From positions 164,707-228,706 of the forward strand of contig NZ_MKIM01000020.1 in the NCBI RefSeq assembly GCF_001939045.1: a DNA stretch of 64,000 nt. The letters are read 5' to 3'. The notes beneath the pieces are model-generated. The model was not told where the DNA came from. It was given only the letters and a program-made list of their open reading frames with translations, and ran no database searches. Below, one piece after another: positions 17,809-27,335 of this stretch (position 1 is its first letter; each line of letters opens with the position of its first letter). The DNA comes from Rhizobium oryziradicis. GTDB taxonomy: Bacteria > Pseudomonadota > Alphaproteobacteria > Rhizobiales > Rhizobiaceae. The position numbers and the translations under genes are program-made.

Positions 17809-18041
17809 CAAGCCTTGCAGATTGAAAAGAAGTGTGGAGTCTGGCCACTGGAAGGAGCGGGACAAGAGGACAAGGCCACCCGTATAGATCGTGCGGCTGA
17901 TGTTTTCCCGGTTGAATGAATGCACAAAGTTGAAAACATGTTTTCTGCTGTCACAGGCGTGAGGGGCCGTATCTTGCGCAACTTTGCAGCGCAGATCGGC
18001 TCAGCCATCGCTGGTGAGCGTATAGCCGGGAGGTTTGCCGC

Positions 18042-18926
18042 ATGAGTGGCGAGAACCGTTTCATGGGGCTGGTTTATCTGTCGCCCTATATTGTCGGCCT
18101 GTTGGTGTTCACCGCGCTTCCGTTTGTGGTGTCGTTTTATCTCAGCTTTACCGATTATAATTTGATGAGTGCACCGGTGTTCACGGGTCTTGCCAATTAT
18201 ATCAAGCTGTTCACGGCAGACCGCACCTTTCGCAAATCGCTTTCCGTCACCTTGTTTTATGTGCTGCTGACGGTACCGCTGAAGCTGATTTTTGCATTGT
18301 TTATCGCGGTTATTCTCAATTACCGGCTGAAATTCATCAATTTTTTCCGCACCGCTTTTTATGTGCCCTCGATTCTGGGTGGCTCTATCGCCATTGCGGT
18401 GATGTGGCGCTATATTTTTGCCGATACCGGCATCGTCAATATGGCGCTGACCTCAATGGGCTTTGAGGCGGTCAACTGGTTTGGCGATCCCACCAACGCG
18501 CTGTTTACCATTACTCTGCTTAGATTGTGGCAGTTTGGCTCGGCCATGGTGATCTTTCTGGCTGCCCTGCAAAGCGTTGATAAATCGCTCTATGAGGCCG
18601 CCGCCATTGATGGGGCCAATCGCTGGCGTGCTTTTGTGCACATCACCCTGCCTTTGATCACGCCGGTGATTTTCTTCAATCTGATCATGCAGATGGTGCA
18701 GGCATTTCAAGAGTTTAACGGCCCTTACATCATCACCCAGGGCGGGCCGTTGAAATCCACCTATCTGTTGCCGCTGTATATTTATGACGAGGCCTTCAAG
18801 CGCTTTGACATGGGCTATGCCTCGGCCATCGCCTGGGTGCTGTTTGCCATCATCATGGTGCTCACCGTTATTGCCTTCTGGTCGTCGCGCCACTGGGTCT
18901 ATTACGCTGGCGACAAGAGGAGCTGA
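18042..18926 (+). CDS. Sugar ABC transporter permease (MalF/UgpA type)
   Basis: Inner-membrane permease of 294 residues, CUT1 class, with six hydrophobic segments starting at about residue 7. The coupling loop is seen as EAAAIDGANRWRAFVHITLPLI. GGGAGG precedes the start. It is the first gene of a six-gene operon that also holds GH28 and GH105 enzymes, so the cargo is probably a galacturonate- or rhamnogalacturonan-derived oligomer. The pairing partner is the next gene. Confidence 0.92.
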   Translation: MSGENRFMGLVYLSPYIVGLLVFTALPFVVSFYLSFTDYNLMSAPVFTGLANYIKLFTADRTFRKSLSVTLFYVLLTVPLKLIFALFIAVILNYRLKFINFFRTAFYVPSILGGSIAIAVMWRYIFADTGIVNMALTSMGFEAVNWFGDPTNALFTITLLRLWQFGSAMVIFLAALQSVDKSLYEAAAIDGANRWRAFVHITLPLITPVIFFNLIMQMVQAFQEFNGPYIITQGGPLKSTYLLPLYIYDEAFKRFDMGYASAIAWVLFAIIMVLTVIAFWSSRHWVYYAGDKRS

Positions 18927-18930
18927 TCTC

Positions 18931-19839
18931 ATGACCGACCATGTTCTTCACAATTCAATGGCGAGCATTGAAGATGCCGACGTCATTCGCCGCAAACAGG
19001 CCCGCCGTCAGGTGATCGGTGCGGTTGTTCGCTATGGCATTCTCACAGCTGTTGGCCTTTTGATGCTCTATCCGCTGATCTGGCTGATTGGCGCATCGTT
19101 TAAAACCAATGCAGAAATGTTTGCCAATCCGGGCTTTTGGCCCAATTCGCCAACGCTGGATGGCTATATCAAGGGCTGGCAGACATCCACGGCTTACACC
19201 TTCGGCCATTTCTTTCTTAACACTGCCTATATCATTGTGCCCAAGGTGATTGGCACGGCCATTTCCTGCACAGCGGTGGCCTATGGCTTCGCAAGGTTTG
19301 ACTTTCCGGGCAAGAAAATTCTGTTTGGCTCGCTGATTGCCACACTGCTTTTGCCCAATGTTGTCACCCGCATTCCGCAATATCTGCTGTTTCGTGACAT
19401 GGGCTGGCTCGATAGTTTTCTGCCGCTCTGGGTGCCATCCGCCTTGGCCGGTGACGCTTTCTTCGTGTTCATGCTGGTGCAGTTCTTGCGCGCCATACCG
19501 CGCGATATGGAAGAGGCGGCCCGCGTTGATGGTGCCAACAGCTGGCAGGTGTTGATTTTCATTGTTGTGCCCATGCTGGCACCAGCCTTGATTTCGGTTT
19601 GCCTGTTTCAGTTCATGTGGAGCATGAACGACTTCCTCGGCCCGCTGATTTACATCTCGTCGGTCGATAAATTCCCCGTCTCGCTGGCGCTGAAACTTTC
19701 CATCGACACCACCGAAGCATTTGAGTGGAACCGCATTCTGGCGATGTCCGTCGTCACCATCATGCCAGCCCTGATCGTGTTTTTCATTTCGCAGAAATAT
19801 TTCATCGAAGGCATCTCGTCGGGCGGGGTCAAAGGATAA
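18931..19839 (+). CDS. Sugar ABC transporter permease (MalG/UgpE type)
   Basis: Second CUT1 permease, 302 residues, six hydrophobic segments. The coupling loop EEAARVDGANSWQVLIFIVVPML and the ending YFIEGISSGGVKG are typical of MalG-like subunits. I use ATG 18931, 4 bp after the first permease stop and preceded by AGGAGC; the frame is open further upstream inside the neighbour. It acts as a heterodimer with the preceding permease. Confidence 0.92.
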   Translation: MTDHVLHNSMASIEDADVIRRKQARRQVIGAVVRYGILTAVGLLMLYPLIWLIGASFKTNAEMFANPGFWPNSPTLDGYIKGWQTSTAYTFGHFFLNTAYIIVPKVIGTAISCTAVAYGFARFDFPGKKILFGSLIATLLLPNVVTRIPQYLLFRDMGWLDSFLPLWVPSALAGDAFFVFMLVQFLRAIPRDMEEAARVDGANSWQVLIFIVVPMLAPALISVCLFQFMWSMNDFLGPLIYISSVDKFPVSLALKLSIDTTEAFEWNRILAMSVVTIMPALIVFFISQKYFIEGISSGGVKG

Positions 19840-19843
19840 AACA

Positions 19844-20962
19844 ATGGCACGTTTGCAACTGAAAAATCTCGAAAAGACCTATGGTGGCTTCAAGGCGGTG
19901 CATGGCATCAATCTGGATGTCGCAGATGGCGAGTTCATGGTGCTGGTGGGGCCGTCTGGCTGCGCCAAATCCACGACGCTGCGCATGATTGCCGGGCTGG
20001 AGCAGGTGAGTGGCGGTGAAATCCGCATTGGTGACAGTCTTGTCAATGACAAAGCCCCCGGCGAGCGCGGCATTGCCATGGTGTTTCAAAATTATGCCCT
20101 CTATCCGCATATGAAAGTGCGCAAAAACCTGTCCTTTGGCCTGCGGCTCAAGCGCCGCCCCAAGGATGAGATCGAGGCCTCCACGCAGGAAGTAGCAGGC
20201 ATTTTGGAAATTGGTGATTATCTGGAGCGCCTGCCCAAGCAGCTTTCCGGCGGTCAGGCCCAGCGCGTGGCGGTGGGCCGTGCCTTGATCAAAAAGCCGC
20301 AGGTGTTTTTGTTTGACGAGCCGCTTTCCAATCTGGATGCGAAATTGCGGGCCTCGATGCGGGTGCGCATCACCGATCTGCACAAGCAGTTGAAGGCCAA
20401 TGGCCTGCAATCCACCGTGGTTTATGTCACCCACGACCAGACGGAAGCCATGACCATGGGCGACCGCATCTGCGTGATGAAGGAAGGCGTGATCATGCAG
20501 GTGGCCGATCCGGTGACGCTGTACAATCGTCCGGCCAATGCCTTTGTTGCAGGCTTTATCGGCAGCCCGGAAATGAACCTGATGGACTGTGAGCTGAGCG
20601 GAGACCGGGTCAAAATCGGTGAGCAGGTGTTGCAGCTTGCTCCGGAAATGATGAGCCGCCTGAAACCCAAAGCGGGTGGTCAGGTGACGCTGGGGGTACG
20701 CCCACAGCATTTTACCATGGTTGATCAGGCAACAGAAAACGGTTTGAACGGCCGGGTGTCGCATGTCGAATTCATGGGCCACGAGGTCTATCTGCACGTA
20801 AAGGTCGAAGGCCGCGCTTTGATCGCGGTGACCGAGGCCAGCCGTTATGAGCGCGGCAAAATCAGCGGCGATATGATCCGCCTTGTGCCGCAGCCGGGGG
20901 CGGCACACATTTTTGATCGCGCATCGGGCGAGAACGTCTCGCTGGCAAATATACAGTCATGA
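19844..20962 (+). CDS. Sugar ABC transporter ATP-binding protein (UgpC/MsmX type)
   Basis: ATPase of 372 residues: an N-terminal ABC domain (Walker A GPSGCAKSTT near residue 39, signature LSGGQAQR, Walker B VFLFDEPLSNLD, H-loop YVTHDQTEAMTMGDR) and a C-terminal OB-like regulatory region (about 235-370). Walker A has Ala where most homologues have Gly (GPSGCGKST), a change also common in rhizobial UgpC-like proteins. It lies 4 bp after the permease stop. Confidence 0.92.
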   Translation: MARLQLKNLEKTYGGFKAVHGINLDVADGEFMVLVGPSGCAKSTTLRMIAGLEQVSGGEIRIGDSLVNDKAPGERGIAMVFQNYALYPHMKVRKNLSFGLRLKRRPKDEIEASTQEVAGILEIGDYLERLPKQLSGGQAQRVAVGRALIKKPQVFLFDEPLSNLDAKLRASMRVRITDLHKQLKANGLQSTVVYVTHDQTEAMTMGDRICVMKEGVIMQVADPVTLYNRPANAFVAGFIGSPEMNLMDCELSGDRVKIGEQVLQLAPEMMSRLKPKAGGQVTLGVRPQHFTMVDQATENGLNGRVSHVEFMGHEVYLHVKVEGRALIAVTEASRYERGKISGDMIRLVPQPGAAHIFDRASGENVSLANIQS

Positions 20963-20985
20963 CAATGGGTTCTGGGAGGAGCGAC

Positions 20986-22248
20986 ATGAGAAAGATCACA
21001 GCAGCATTTTTGGGCCTTGCTATGGCCGCCACCAGCCTGGGCGCGGCCCACGCCGCCACCTTGCGCATGTCGTGGTGGGGCAGCGACGACCGCCACAAAG
21101 CCACGCAGGAAGCGTTGAAAGTCTGTGGTGCAAAATTCGGCCACACCATCAATCCTGAATTCACCGGCTGGACCGGCCATCAGGAAAAAATCACCACCCA
21201 GATTGCCGGCGGCACTGAAGCCGATATCATGCAGATCAATTGGCCGTGGTTGCCGATTTTCAGCAAGAATGGCGATGGCTTTGCCGATCTCAACCAGTTC
21301 AAGGATATTATTGATCTCAGCCAGTGGAGTGCCGCCGATCTTGAGGGCGGGACTGTCAAAGGCAAGCTGAATGGCATTCCTGTCTCAACGACGGGCCGGG
21401 TTTTCTTCTTCAACAAGACCACGTTTGAAAAGGCTGGTCTGAAAGTGCCGACCACTTGGGACGAGTTGTTGGCAGACACGCCGATCATCAAGGAAAAAGT
21501 CGGTGCCGACGCCTATCCCTTTGAAGGGGCGGCACTGGATGCGCGCATGCAGCTAACATTGCGGGTGACGCAAAAAACCGGCAAATCCTTCATCGATCCA
21601 GACACCAACAAGGTGGCATGGACAGCGGCTGAGCTGGCGGAAGGCCTGAAATTCTACAAGACCATGGTGGATAAGGGCACCATCATGTCATGGAAGCAAG
21701 TGGCGGGTACGGGCAATATTCTGCTGCATGAAAACCCCAATTGGGCCGACGGCAAGATTGCAGGCACCTATCAATGGGATAGCGTTTACAGCAAAATCGC
21801 GACACCCCTGCAAAAGGGGCAGGAACTGGTGCCGGTGCCGCTTTTGACGGTGGCGGATGCCAAGACACAAGGTGTCTATCGCAAACCCTCCATGCTGTTT
21901 GCCATTTCCAAACACAGCAAAGAGCCAAAGGCGGCAGCACAGATTATCAATTGCCTGCTCAACGATCCTGAGGCAGTGACGATTCTGGGCGCTTCGCGCG
22001 GAATTCCGTCCAGCAAGGCAGCGCTTGCCGTGTTGGAAAAGGAAGGCAAAATCAAGCCGGAACAGATTTTGGCCCATAAGCTTGTGATGGATGCGACGGG
22101 TCCAAAGATCTCGCCACTCTATGAGCATCCGCGTGTCACCGAAGCCTTTGACTCGGTGTTTGAGGCTTATGCTTACGGCAATATCTCTGCCGATGATGCC
22201 GCCCAGGAGATTATTGATAGCGTCGATGACGCGCTTTCAGGTCTTTAA
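20986..22248 (+). CDS. Periplasmic oligosaccharide-binding protein
   Basis: Extracellular solute-binding protein family 1, 420 residues. The signal peptide (KITAAFLGLAMAATSLG) is cut after AAHA, near residue 23; the mature part starts ATLRMSWWGSDDRHKATQEAL, typical of CUT1 binders. The start at 20986 has GGGAGGAGC upstream; an earlier in-frame ATG lies in the ATPase tail. By operon position it binds the pectin oligomer taken up by the two permeases. A hairpin (22259-22285) follows it. Confidence 0.92.
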   Translation: MRKITAAFLGLAMAATSLGAAHAATLRMSWWGSDDRHKATQEALKVCGAKFGHTINPEFTGWTGHQEKITTQIAGGTEADIMQINWPWLPIFSKNGDGFADLNQFKDIIDLSQWSAADLEGGTVKGKLNGIPVSTTGRVFFFNKTTFEKAGLKVPTTWDELLADTPIIKEKVGADAYPFEGAALDARMQLTLRVTQKTGKSFIDPDTNKVAWTAAELAEGLKFYKTMVDKGTIMSWKQVAGTGNILLHENPNWADGKIAGTYQWDSVYSKIATPLQKGQELVPVPLLTVADAKTQGVYRKPSMLFAISKHSKEPKAAAQIINCLLNDPEAVTILGASRGIPSSKAALAVLEKEGKIKPEQILAHKLVMDATGPKISPLYEHPRVTEAFDSVFEAYAYGNISADDAAQEIIDSVDDALSGL

Positions 22249-22258
22249 GGCGTAAAAT

Positions 22259-22285
22259 GGATGCCAGATCATCGGTTTGGCATCC
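22259..22285 (+). other. Intercistronic hairpin after the binding-protein gene
   Basis: GGATGCCA and TGGCATCC arms (8 bp) around an 11-nt loop lie 10 bp past the stop codon, before the GH28 ribosome site. There is no T-run, so it is more likely a stabiliser of the upstream mRNA than a terminator. Confidence 0.5.
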
Positions 22286-22304
22286 GTTCCAGAAAGGATA
22301 GGCC

Positions 22305-23828
22305 ATGGCTGACTTACAGTGTTTGACGGTGACTGCGCGAACCGCGTGTTTTGCGTATTCAGCATCGGACAATCTATATGCGCTGAAGGATACGGTGAGC
22401 TGGTCGCTGTTTGATGGCGAGAGTGCGCTGGTGCAGCAGGGTGAGACAGACAATGTCGTCTTCATGCTCAGCAATCTTGAGCCAGACCGTGACTATAACT
22501 TGCGCGTTGGCGATGCGGAATGTGCGTTCGCAACCCCGGTTGAATCCGCTCTTTTTGATATTGCCGATTATGGCGCGCGCTGTGATGCAGAGGATAATGC
22601 CGCCGCCATCCAGACTGCCATCAACGCATTGCCTGACCATGGCACATTGCGCGTGCCTGCTGGCGACTGGCCTTGCGGCCCGCTCTTTTTAAAAAGCCGC
22701 ATGACCTTGCTGCTGGAGAAAAATGCACGGTTGATGGGGATCGCCGATCGCAGCCGTTATGCCATTTTGCCAGCCCGTGATGACAAAGCCCGTGTGCTGG
22801 GCACGTGGGAAGGGGTGGCTGAGGCCTGTTTCGCCAGCCTGATCACCGCAGTGGATTGCACCGATCTTGCCATTACCGGCGAGGGGGTGATTGATGGCGG
22901 CGGCGACCGGGGCGATTGGTGGACATGGCCAAAAGAAACCCGTGATGGCGCAAGGCGGCCGCGCACCGTGTTTATCTCTCATTGTGAGCGGGTGACGTTG
23001 TCGGGCATTACCGTTTGCAATTCACCGTCGTGGACCATTCACCCGGTGTTATCGCGCGCGATCAGCGCCTTTGGAATTTTTGTGCGCAACGATCCGTTTT
23101 CGCCCAACACCGATGGCTTTGATCCCGAATGCTGCGTGGATGTCAGCCTCAAGGGCGTGTTCTTCTCGGTGGGCGATGATTGTATTGCAATCAAGGCGGG
23201 TAAGCGCGATCCGAAAGGCGGACTGGATCAGGTTTGTGAAAATATTTCGATTGAAAATTGCCGCATGGAGCGCGGCCATGGCGGGGTTGTGATTGGCAGC
23301 GAAATGAGTGGCTCGGTGCGCAATGTGACTGTGCGGCGCTGTAGCCTGAGCGAGACGGATCGAGGTTTGCGGATCAAGACCCGGCGGGGTCGCGGCGGTG
23401 TGGTGGAAAACATCGTGATGGAAGACTGTGTGATGGATGCGGTGCTGACGCCGCTGGCTATCAACGCCTTTTACTTCTGCGACGCGGACGGCAAATCGGA
23501 TGCGGTGCAAACCCGCACCCCGCAGCCGGTCACAGAGACGACGCCGCATATTGCCAATATCACGGTGCGCAATCTGGTGGCTCATAATGTGGCGGTGGCG
23601 GCTGCCGCCTTTTTTGGCCTGCCGGAAGCGCCGATCACCGGTATCACGCTTGAGACTATTCATATCACTTATGATCCCGAGGCCGTTGCTGATGTGCCGG
23701 TGATGGCATGCAACATTGAGCCGGTGCGCCACGGCGGCATCATTGCCGAGTATGCGCAATTCGACAGCCAGAGCGGCCTCGTGTTTGGCCCCTCCAATCG
23801 ATCTCTGCCTGAAAGTGTTGCCGTATGA
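22305..23828 (+). CDS. GH28 polygalacturonase-like glycoside hydrolase
   Basis: Right-handed beta-helix enzyme of 507 residues that hydrolyses alpha-1,4 bonds of galacturonan-type chains. GH28 catalytic motifs are in order: NTDGFDPE, VGDDCIAIKAG (the Asp pair), GHGGVVIGSE and GLRIKTRRGRGG. About 85 residues before the helix form a beta-sandwich-like N-terminus. No signal peptide is visible, so it probably works in the cytoplasm on imported oligomers, as an exo-enzyme, rather than attacking plant pectin outside. It overlaps the GH105 gene by 4 bp. Confidence 0.9.
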   Translation: MADLQCLTVTARTACFAYSASDNLYALKDTVSWSLFDGESALVQQGETDNVVFMLSNLEPDRDYNLRVGDAECAFATPVESALFDIADYGARCDAEDNAAAIQTAINALPDHGTLRVPAGDWPCGPLFLKSRMTLLLEKNARLMGIADRSRYAILPARDDKARVLGTWEGVAEACFASLITAVDCTDLAITGEGVIDGGGDRGDWWTWPKETRDGARRPRTVFISHCERVTLSGITVCNSPSWTIHPVLSRAISAFGIFVRNDPFSPNTDGFDPECCVDVSLKGVFFSVGDDCIAIKAGKRDPKGGLDQVCENISIENCRMERGHGGVVIGSEMSGSVRNVTVRRCSLSETDRGLRIKTRRGRGGVVENIVMEDCVMDAVLTPLAINAFYFCDADGKSDAVQTRTPQPVTETTPHIANITVRNLVAHNVAVAAAAFFGLPEAPITGITLETIHITYDPEAVADVPVMACNIEPVRHGGIIAEYAQFDSQSGLVFGPSNRSLPESVAV

Positions 23829-24940
23829 GTGATCCGTTGATGGACTATTTCGATGCTTACGCCCGTGATTACGCCCCCTATAAGGGCGGCAGCTGGTGCT
23901 ATGAAGATGGCTGCCTCTATCGCGGTTTGATTGCTCTGTTTGATGCTACTGGCGAGGCACGCTGGTATGACCATTTGAAACGCCTCGTCGATGCGCAGGT
24001 GGATGCCGAGGGGCAGTTGAGTGGTTATATTCTGACCGAATATAATATCGACAATATCTTGCCGGGCCGCGCCCTGATCACCCTGTTTCAGCACACGGGC
24101 GATGAGCGCTATCGCAAGGCGGCAGATCTTCTGGCGCGGCAGTTGCAAAGCCACCCGCGTATTGCCGCCGGACCTTATTGGCATAAATTGCGTTATCCCC
24201 ATCAGGTCTGGCTGGACGGTCTCTATATGGGGCTGGCGTTCAAGGCCGAATATGGTGCGCTGGTCAATCAGCCCCTGATGATGTGGGATGCCTTGGACGA
24301 ATTGCTGATTTCGCTGGATCTGACCGCCGATGAAGCCAGCGGCCTTTATCGCCACGGCTATGATGAACAACGCCTGCAAAGCTGGGCGGATGCAAAAACC
24401 GGGCTGTCCCCCGCCCATTGGGCGCGGGCGCTTGGCTGGCTTGCCATGGCGATGGTGGATCTGTTTGATCTCTTGCTAGACAGTGCCAACAAGGTTGTTT
24501 TGCAGCAACGGCTAACGGCTCTTTTTGACCGACTCCGCGCTCTTCGCACCAAAGACGGGCGCTGGTTGCAGGTGATTGATCAACCTGATCTCAACGGCAA
24601 TTATGCCGAGAGCTCGGCAACGGCGATGTTTGCCTATGCCTTTCTCAAGGCGGCTCGCTTGGGGTTGGGGCAGGCCTATGCCGAGATTGGTCTTGGTGCT
24701 TTGCACAGTCTGGAGCACCATGCCCTGCGCACCAATGAGGCGGGCCGGATGGTGCTGCACAACATCTGCTGCGTTGCGGGTCTTGGTGGCTTTGGCGGGG
24801 TCTATCGCGATGGCACACCCGCTTATTATCTCTCTGAAGCGCTGAATGATGATGACATCAAGGGCGTTGGCCCTTTGATGATGGCGCAAGCCGAGAGCTA
24901 CCGCCGCAAGGCCGAAAAACCGCTGATCACGGCGGCGTAA
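23825..24940 (+). CDS. GH105 unsaturated rhamnogalacturonyl hydrolase-like protein
   Basis: (alpha/alpha)6-barrel enzyme of 371 residues related to YteR/YesR, which remove the unsaturated uronic acid left at the non-reducing end by pectate or rhamnogalacturonan lyases. The catalytic-Asp motif VWLDGLYMGLAF lies near residue 137, with GARALGWLAMAMVDL-like and AESSATAMFAYAFLKA motifs following. There is no signal peptide, consistent with action inside the cell. The ATG overlaps the GH28 stop (ATGA). With GH28 and the ABC importer it makes a complete uptake-and-trimming unit. Confidence 0.9.
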   Translation: MSDPLMDYFDAYARDYAPYKGGSWCYEDGCLYRGLIALFDATGEARWYDHLKRLVDAQVDAEGQLSGYILTEYNIDNILPGRALITLFQHTGDERYRKAADLLARQLQSHPRIAAGPYWHKLRYPHQVWLDGLYMGLAFKAEYGALVNQPLMMWDALDELLISLDLTADEASGLYRHGYDEQRLQSWADAKTGLSPAHWARALGWLAMAMVDLFDLLLDSANKVVLQQRLTALFDRLRALRTKDGRWLQVIDQPDLNGNYAESSATAMFAYAFLKAARLGLGQAYAEIGLGALHSLEHHALRTNEAGRMVLHNICCVAGLGGFGGVYRDGTPAYYLSEALNDDDIKGVGPLMMAQAESYRRKAEKPLITAA

Positions 24941-24961
24941 AAGCTGTAGGTTTTAACAAAC

Positions 24962-24991
24962 ACGACCTCCTGATGGAGGTCGTTTTCGTTT
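24962..24991 (+). terminator. Rho-independent terminator of the pectin-oligomer operon
   Basis: Perfect 9-bp arms ACGACCTCC and GGAGGTCGT around TGAT, followed by TTTCGTTT. It lies 22 bp after the GH105 stop and just before the convergent tonB stop codon, so it separates the two transcripts. Confidence 0.9.
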
Positions 24992-25922
24992 ATCGCAGAT
25001 TGAACTTGAAAGGCACGGTAATGGTTTTCCCGGCCTCAGGTGGGGGGGCCGGAACGGGCGATGCCTTACGGATCATCTCCAGAATGGCCTGATCCAGAGC
25101 GGCAAAACCCGAGGAGCGGGTGATGGAAACCGACAAGACGTTGCCGCTGTCATCGATCTGAAAACGGGCATAGACGGTGCCTTCTTCTCTGTTGCGCTGG
25201 GATTCACGCGGATAGCGTTTGCGCCGCTGAAGATAGGAACTTAACTGCGCCTGCCATTTTGCAGGCGTTACCGATGATGAAAACAGACCAGAACTGGTGG
25301 TTTTCGCAGCGGTTCTGTCCGATTGCTTCACTTCTGCCTTTGCCTCTTGCGTGGCGGCTTGGGCCTTTGGTGGTGGTGGCGCTTTTTTTCTGATGGCTGG
25401 CTTGGGTTTTTCTGCCAGCTTTTGCTCAATCTTCGGTTCAGGTGGCCGAACAAGAGGCAGCGGAACTGCGACATTGTCGAGCTCTTTCGTCGCCTGTTGT
25501 TCCACAGGTGGCGGCTCAGGCGCAGGTTCGGGCTTTTCCTCCACCGGCGGTGTGATCGGCGGTGGCGGTTCCTCGATTTTTTCCGGCACGGGCGGCGTGG
25601 GTTCCGGCTGCGGCTGCGGTTGAACCACTGGTTCCGGCGGTGGCTCCACCGGCGGCGTCACGCTTTCCGATTTTACCTCCTGTGCATCGTGCTGGTCAGG
25701 GGTAATCTGGTTTTCATCGACATTGGTGGCTTCCGGCTCGGCCGCCATTTCAATCATGATGGCGGCTGGTGGCTCGTTGACACCTGCTACCTCCACCGGC
25801 GCTTGCATCAAAAGCACGACAGCACCGGCATGGGCGGCAAATGCGAGAACGCCCGCAACTGTCCACAGCAGGATATCTGTTGCAGCAAGGTTGCTGCTTT
25901 TCGCGTCAATGCCGGTTTTCAT
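24990..25922 (-). CDS. tonB: TonB-family energy transducer
   Basis: Periplasm-spanning protein of 310 residues that passes energy from ExbB/ExbD to outer-membrane receptors. One N-terminal membrane anchor (about residues 15-40) is followed by a long Pro/Glu-rich linker (about 90-160) with several PPP and PPPP runs, and a C-terminal TonB domain (about 225-310, RYPRESQRNREEGTVYARFQIDDSG across two lines). The ATG overlaps the exbD stop (ATGA). The many polyproline runs make this mRNA a likely EF-P client; EF-P and its modifying enzymes lie at 52-54.8 kb. Confidence 0.93.
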   Translation of the reverse strand: MKTGIDAKSSNLAATDILLWTVAGVLAFAAHAGAVVLLMQAPVEVAGVNEPPAAIMIEMAAEPEATNVDENQITPDQHDAQEVKSESVTPPVEPPPEPVVQPQPQPEPTPPVPEKIEEPPPPITPPVEEKPEPAPEPPPVEQQATKELDNVAVPLPLVRPPEPKIEQKLAEKPKPAIRKKAPPPPKAQAATQEAKAEVKQSDRTAAKTTSSGLFSSSVTPAKWQAQLSSYLQRRKRYPRESQRNREEGTVYARFQIDDSGNVLSVSITRSSGFAALDQAILEMIRKASPVPAPPPEAGKTITVPFKFNLR

Positions 25923-26392
25923 GGAGTGCTCGGAGCTTGCGCCGGGGCGGTCGTCTCGCTGAATGTCGCTTGCGGCATTGTCTCGAGCCCCACCAGCGCA
26001 ATTTTCAAATAACCGGCATCGCGCAGCAGGTTCATCACGGTCATGAAGTCGCCGTAGCCCACAGATTTATCGGCGCGCAGGAAAATCCGTGCATCCTTGT
26101 TGCCCTTTGCCAGCCGCTCCAGCGCGCCGGGCAAACCCTCGCGGCTGATCACGTCATTGCCCAGAGACAGGCTCAAATCCTGCTTTAATGTCAGATAGAT
26201 CGGCTCGTCCGGCCGTTTGGCAGGTGCTGCACTCGAGGCTGGAAGATCAACATTGACATCAACCGTGGCCAAGGGAGCCGCAACCATGAAAATGATCATC
26301 AGCACCAGCATGACGTCAATAAAAGGGGTGACATTGATTTCGTGGTTTTCGACCAGATCGTCACCGGATTGTTCACGAATTCCGCCTGCCAT
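25919..26392 (-). CDS. exbD: Biopolymer transport protein ExbD
   Basis: Inner-membrane protein of 157 residues: a short cytoplasmic N-terminus (NHEINVTPFIDVMLVLMIIFMV spans the start of the single membrane helix, with its essential Asp) and a periplasmic domain. It forms the proton channel with ExbB that drives TonB. It starts 4 bp after exbB and overlaps tonB by 4 bp, so the order exbB-exbD-tonB is a tight operon. Confidence 0.94.
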   Translation of the reverse strand: MAGGIREQSGDDLVENHEINVTPFIDVMLVLMIIFMVAAPLATVDVNVDLPASSAAPAKRPDEPIYLTLKQDLSLSLGNDVISREGLPGALERLAKGNKDARIFLRADKSVGYGDFMTVMNLLRDAGYLKIALVGLETMPQATFSETTAPAQAPSTP

Positions 26393-26396
26393 GGTC

Positions 26397-27335
26397 TTAC
26401 TCCGTCACCACCTTGAGACGGGCGGCGCGCACCTCGGCGGGCACCTTGCGAAAGTCGAGATCACGGCTGAGCAGGCGCTCAACGGCAGCACCTGCATCCA
26501 CCAGCTGCTGGCGATAACCGGTCACGGCACGGGCAAACACATTGTAAATCACCACAGCCGGAATGGCGGCAACAAGCCCGATGGCCGTTGCCAGAAGCGC
26601 CTCGGCAATGCCCGGGGCAACAACGGCCAGATTGGTGGTTTGCGATTCGGAAATGCCGATGAAGGCATTCATAATGCCCCAAACCGTGCCGAACAGACCG
26701 ACAAAAGGACCAATGGAGCCAATGGTGGCCAAGACGCCCGTGCCGGCTGTCATGCGGCGTCCGGCCCGCACCTCAATGCGGGACAGAGCGGAAGACAGTC
26801 GCTCCTTTACCCCGTCGTTGCCCGCATAATCGAGGGCCGGTTCTGAAAGTTTTAATTCATGGACGGCCGTGGTCAGCATGATCGATACGGTTCCGCGGTG
26901 TTTCTCAAGGCTCATTGCCGCCTGATGCAGCGACCGCGCCTGCTGAAGAGCCACAAGGCCGCGACGCACCTGCGCCTTGGCGGTGGTCAGTTGCAAGGCT
27001 TTGGCAATCAGGATGGTCCATGTCGCCACAGAGGCAAGGCCGAGCGAGATCATCACCCCTTTAACGATCCAGTCTGCGGCCATAAACATGCCGATGGGCG
27101 ATAAATTGTGCGGAATGTCAGCGCGTGCCTGCGGTGTGGCGTCTGTCTCCATTCCCGTCGCTGCGGTCTGTGCGGGTGTGGTTTCGTTCGACGCAGGGGA
27201 GGATGATGTTTCTGCCGCTTGTGATGTGGCAGGCATTTGCTGGGCCGCAACAGTGAGCGGCGGCAACAGGGTGCCAGCCGCGATCAAAAGGGCAAGACCT
27301 GCATGAATGAGCCGAGATGAGCAGCGCGACGCCAT
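26397..27335 (-). CDS. exbB: Biopolymer transport protein ExbB (long N-terminal form)
   Basis: MotA/TolQ/ExbB-family proton channel, 312 residues. A signal peptide (LIHAGLALLIAAGTLL) and a Ser/Thr/Ala-rich periplasmic stretch of about 70 residues precede the three membrane helices, the extended form common in alpha-proteobacteria. Conserved parts are ATIGSIGPFVGLFGTVWGIMNAF and APGIAEALLATAIGLVAAIPAVVIYN. I choose ATG 27335 because GGAAGGA precedes it; an earlier ATG at 27407 has no site. A palindrome at 27423-27443 lies upstream. Confidence 0.92.
   Translation of the reverse strand: MASRCSSRLIHAGLALLIAAGTLLPPLTVAAQQMPATSQAAETSSSPASNETTPAQTAATGMETDATPQARADIPHNLSPIGMFMAADWIVKGVMISLGLASVATWTILIAKALQLTTAKAQVRRGLVALQQARSLHQAAMSLEKHRGTVSIMLTTAVHELKLSEPALDYAGNDGVKERLSSALSRIEVRAGRRMTAGTGVLATIGSIGPFVGLFGTVWGIMNAFIGISESQTTNLAVVAPGIAEALLATAIGLVAAIPAVVIYNVFARAVTGYRQQLVDAGAAVERLLSRDLDFRKVPAEVRAARLKVVTE

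Noticed and set aside
19829..20908. Open frame of 359 codons on the minus strand
   Set aside because: It is antisense to the ABC ATPase gene, whose Walker motifs fix the coding strand.
25480..25680. GC-skewed repetitive stretch that looks like tandem repeats
   Set aside because: It is the Pro/Glu-rich linker of TonB; the periodicity comes from proline codons, not from a DNA repeat.
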